A stretch of 9,298 bases of DNA from JADHUC01 sp964617665 (GTDB lineage: Bacteria > Planctomycetota > Planctomycetia > Pirellulales > Pirellulaceae), in the NCBI GenBank assembly GCA_964617665.1, contig CAZUAH010000546.1, forward strand, positions 1-9,298, read 5' to 3'. The notes under the pieces are model-generated. The model was not told where the DNA came from. It worked only from the letters and a program-made list of their open reading frames with translations, and did no database searches. Position 1 is the stretch's first letter. Each line of letters begins with the position of its first letter. Shown in pieces: positions 7,531-9,298 of this stretch. A program made the position numbers and the translations under genes.

Positions 7531-7622
7531 GATTCACATATCACAGTTACGCTATGAGCGAGCCCATCCAGTTCGATGGTGAAGACGACTTCCGGCTAAC
7601 AGGGACACGATTCCCACTCCAG

Positions 7623-7673
7623 CCCGCTTTCCCCGGCCCAGCCGCCTCCGGCGGCTGGGCCGGGGAAAGCGGG
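7623..7673. repeat. 51-base near-perfect GC-rich palindrome
   Basis: Two 24-base arms (7623-7646 and 7650-7673) are exact reverse complements around the three-base centre TCC. The arms begin CCCGCTTTCCCCGG and are almost pure G/C apart from the TTT/AAA tract. Paired RNA or extruded single-stranded DNA would form a very stable hairpin. There is no T-run after it on either strand, so it is not a standard intrinsic terminator. It may be a REP/MITE-like element or a strong 3' stabiliser/terminator for the minus-strand gene that ends at 7972. Confidence 0.9.
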
Positions 7674-7713
7674 GATCGTTGATGCCGTCAGTGTCGGCCG
7701 AAAATCTATTTCA

Positions 7714-7734
7714 CCAACGGCACGAGGCCGTTGG
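7714..7734 (-). terminator. 8-bp hairpin, possible weak terminator for the 7972-8826 gene
   Basis: CCAACGGC and GCCGTTGG form a perfect stem around a five-base loop (ACGAG on the plus strand). Read on the minus strand it lies 238 bases beyond the stop at 7972. It is followed by TGAAATAGATTTT, so only a short T-run appears some nine bases later. That makes it a weak terminator candidate at best. Confidence 0.25.
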
Positions 7735-7781
7735 GGTCTAGCAGTCTCAAGCAGAATGGCGCTGTCTTACTAAGCAACTTT

Positions 7782-7853
7782 GCGAAGTGCGCGAACCATG
7801 CGAACTAAGGTGCAATGGTTCGCAGAGTTCGCAATCCTGCTAAGCTATTTCGC
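7782..7853. promoter_or_regulatory. Dyad of 9-bp-spaced GCGAA motifs (protein-binding or recombination site candidate)
   Basis: GCGAA occurs in direct orientation at 7782, 7791 and 7800, exactly nine bases apart. The reverse complement TTCGC occurs at 7819 and 7828, again nine bases apart, and at 7849. The inner copies form a two-part dyad centred at 7811/7812: GCGAAC (7791-7796) with GTTCGC (7827-7832), and TGCGAAC (7799-7805) with GTTCGCA (7818-7824). Another GCGAAC lies near 7867. The arrangement is too regular for ordinary spacer DNA. It resembles binding arrays for a DNA-binding protein, iterons or a recombination site; which is unknown. Confidence 0.55.
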
Positions 7854-7971
7854 CTAATAGCACCGTGCGAACGATGCCAATAACGGCGACACCTGCAGAC
7901 GGCTGAAATGCCCTAAGGAGCGCTGCGCCGCCCCCGCATTGTCATCGCGATCTTGTTGCGACCTAAATGAA

Positions 7972-8826
7972 CTAACTGCCCGTAGTCTGCGGATCTCCCG
8001 GACGCGAGGCGATTTGGGATGCCTCGTCCCGGTGGAAATGCGTTTTCGTCAAGTGCCCCACTGACCAACCGGTGGAGTTCCTCTTGATCACCATGATCGT
8101 GCTGTTGAAGTTCGAGTCGATGCACCAGATCCTTCCAGTGTGGTTGTCGTAGGCCAACGCCATCCAAACATGGGACGATGTCGCGCACCGGTCGCCGTGG
8201 ATCATGCCTTCTTCATCGAGCGAAGCCAAGCTGGCGCTGCTGTGCCGATGGCCGGGAGTCGCGGCGTAAGGCCGGATGGCCCAGCGGTAACCCGCTACGC
8301 AGTCGGTGTCGTAATAGCTCCAGCCGTTTTCCTTACGCCAGTATTGCTCGAAGTAGCGTACAATGATCTGTCGTCGGCCCCAAGCCTCGCGACTCTCCCC
8401 CGACGTCGCCGTGAAATAGGGGCCGGCTATTCGCTGTTCGCTGTTGATCAGAGCGCACAACCGGTACATCGTACCGGGTTGGATCGACTCGTGCCGGATG
8501 TCTGCTCGGCCGTCCTTCAATCTCGCCTCGATCGTGTACGTTTCGGCGGAATCGCTCAGGCAGGTCAACTTCACTTCTAGTTTGCCGTTGACTGGTTCGT
8601 TCAACACGATCGGGATGGAATCGGCCGAGTCAATCTCCGCGATCGCGTCCCAATCGTAGATCGCCGACGAAACGGGCTTGTCCACGTACTGGTCGTCATA
8701 CACCTGGGCGCAGCTGCTGGTGGACGAAGTGTAAGACCGCCGGCGACGTAGTCGTGGCCATGCCATGGCGACTTCGGTGATAAGCAACGACAACACAAGA
8801 CAAACAGTTAGTTTGCGCCAATTCAT
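7972..8826 (-). CDS. Secreted protein, possible CHAP/NlpC-like C-terminal half
   Basis: 284 residues from the ATG at 8826, chosen because AAGGAG lies six bases upstream and a clear signal peptide begins there. The same frame extends to 9000, but that extension is low-complexity and precedes the ribosome binding site. Residues 1-22 (MNWRKLTVCLVLSLLITEVA, then MA) form a Sec signal with cleavage likely after AMA. A very basic RLRRRR patch follows at 25-30. Residues 70-145 look like a beta-sandwich. The C-terminal half contains DTDCVAGYRW (Cys176), SSHVWMALAYD (His219) and CIDSNFN (Asp237/Asn239). This Cys...His...Asp/Asn order and the beta-strands around the His recall CHAP or NlpC/P60 cysteine hydrolases of peptidoglycan. 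Similarity is weak and this is inference only. The gene stands alone, about 600 bases from the nearest debris downstream. Confidence 0.75.
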   Translation of the reverse strand: MNWRKLTVCLVLSLLITEVAMAWPRLRRRRSYTSSTSSCAQVYDDQYVDKPVSSAIYDWDAIAEIDSADSIPIVLNEPVNGKLEVKLTCLSDSAETYTIEARLKDGRADIRHESIQPGTMYRLCALINSEQRIAGPYFTATSGESREAWGRRQIIVRYFEQYWRKENGWSYYDTDCVAGYRWAIRPYAATPGHRHSSASLASLDEEGMIHGDRCATSSHVWMALAYDNHTGRIWCIDSNFNSTIMVIKRNSTGWSVGHLTKTHFHRDEASQIASRPGDPQTTGS

Positions 8827-9145
8827 CTTTCTCTCCTTGGTGTGACCCCCGCGCAGCTTTCCGTTCAGGGGTTCGATTGGGGTGGGCTTCGCAGTCGGTG
8901 GGCCCGTGCCGCTGTGGACAGCACGGGTGAGGATGGTGGGAGCATGCCGGTTCGAGTGCAGTTGCCGACAGGTCTTGGGTAATACGGTATTGGCGCGCAC
9001 GGCGTCGTCAAGGCCCCACCGGTCTTCTTTTGAAGTCGTGACATTATTCTGGGTGGAGTCTGTGGTGATGACGGCCTACATGAGGAAAGTGACGTAAAGG
9101 ACGGAAAGTATCCAAGGTAGGAACTCACCACGTCACTTAGGTTGT
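8827..9145. promoter_or_regulatory. Divergent intergenic region upstream of two secreted-protein genes
   Basis: About 320 bases separate the minus-strand gene starting at 8826 from the probable plus-strand gene beginning near 9146. It should contain both promoters. CCCGTGC (8903-8909) and GCACGGG (8921-8927) form a 7-bp stem with an 11-base loop in the presumed minus-strand leader. I could not assign -35/-10 boxes with confidence. Confidence 0.35.
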
Positions 9146-9186
9146 ATGCCTAGACACATAGCGAAACGCAGAACCAAGCGTGACGT
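9087..9186. promoter_or_regulatory. Repeated TGACGT motif, candidate operator
   Basis: AAGTGACGT at 9087-9095 and its exact reverse complement ACGTCACTT at 9130-9138 form a 9-bp inverted repeat with a 34-base spacer. A third TGACGT follows at 9181-9186 in direct orientation. All lie just upstream of, or within, the possible 5' end of the right-edge gene. The sites could bind a regulator; the third copy might instead be coding. Confidence 0.3.
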
Positions 9187-9298
9187 AGAGATGCACGCGA
9201 AACGCCCGTCCATGCGTTGGCTTGATTGCCGATACGTTTCACATTGGCCAACGATGATGACGGGGATCGCCGCGTTCATGGCCCTGGCTTGGCCACGG
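9146..9298 (+). CDS. Probable start of a secreted protein (partial, runs off right edge)
   Basis: The frame is open from an ATG at 9146 to the window end (51 codons). Later ATGs at 9191 and 9212 are also possible and none has a good Shine-Dalgarno match. Starting at 9212 the product begins with a signal-peptide-like stretch: MRWLDCRYVSHWPTMM, then a hydrophobic core TGIAAFMALA, then WPR. This resembles the divergent neighbour, whose signal ends in AMA followed by WPRLRRRR, so the two may be related secreted proteins. Only the N-terminus is seen, so function cannot be judged. Confidence 0.35.
   Translation, partial: MPRHIAKRRTKRDVEMHAKRPSMRWLDCRYVSHWPTMMTGIAAFMALAWPR

Noticed and set aside
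7623..7673. Palindrome as an intrinsic terminator
   Set aside because: There is no T-run on either side on either strand; the role is left open.
7554..7682. 42-codon plus-strand frame beginning MSEPIQFDGEDDFRL
   Set aside because: Its second half is just the translation of the 51-base palindrome, and no ribosome binding site precedes it. The N-terminal part is suggestive but too short to call.
7741..7880. Integron attC site or CRISPR-like array
   Set aside because: The GCGAA units are too short and lack core sites of the RYYYAAC/GTTRRRY type in the right places. There are no repeat-spacer units and no cas genes.
8827..9000. Longer start of the secreted-protein frame at 9000
   Set aside because: The ATG at 8826 has AAGGAG and begins a clear signal peptide; the 58-residue extension would bury the signal.

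Overview
The window looks like a gene-poor chromosomal stretch of a moderately GC-rich, Gram-negative-type bacterium. A planctomycete (Pirellula/Rhodopirellula-like) is the best guess. This is inferred from style: a very large WD40 lipoprotein, isolated single genes, lineage-specific secreted and membrane proteins, a CFI-box C-terminus, and much degraded intergenic DNA. No rRNA, tRNA or universal marker gene is present to confirm it.

Layout. (1) 1-2686, minus: a lipoprotein of at least 895 residues with WD40-type blades and an SH3-like tail, running off the left edge. (2) 2687-3322: about 640 bases without a secure gene. (3) 3323-4609, minus: a membrane protein of about 428 residues with three hydrophobic segments and a C-terminal domain possibly of OB type. 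(4) 4709-5326: a rearrangement scar where the C-terminal end of an unknown minus-strand gene abuts a 5'-truncated IS3-family transposase on the plus strand. (5) 5422-6564, plus: an ankyrin-repeat protein fused through a charged coiled coil to a CFI-box C-terminal domain. (6) 6565-7971: about 1.4 kb of gene debris and structured DNA. It holds a minus-strand pseudogene broken by a TGA, a possible second gene tail, a stretch open on both strands, a 51-base near-perfect palindrome, an 8-bp hairpin and a dyad of 9-bp-spaced GCGAA motifs. (7) 7972-8826, minus: a secreted protein of 284 residues with a weak CHAP/NlpC-like C-terminal half. (8) 8827-9298: a divergent intergenic region with a repeated TGACGT motif and the probable start of a second secreted protein running off the right edge.

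No operon is evident. Intact genes are separated by hundreds of bases or face different directions, so a shared pathway cannot be read from context. The common thread is envelope or protein-interaction architecture: lipoprotein beta-propeller, membrane protein, ankyrin/coiled coil, secreted protein. These sit in a region eroded by IS activity. I did not find a convincing complete novel system. The most interesting items are the ankyrin/coiled-coil/CFI-box fusion, the structured 7.6-7.9 kb region, and the hidden pseudogene and gene-tail remnants.
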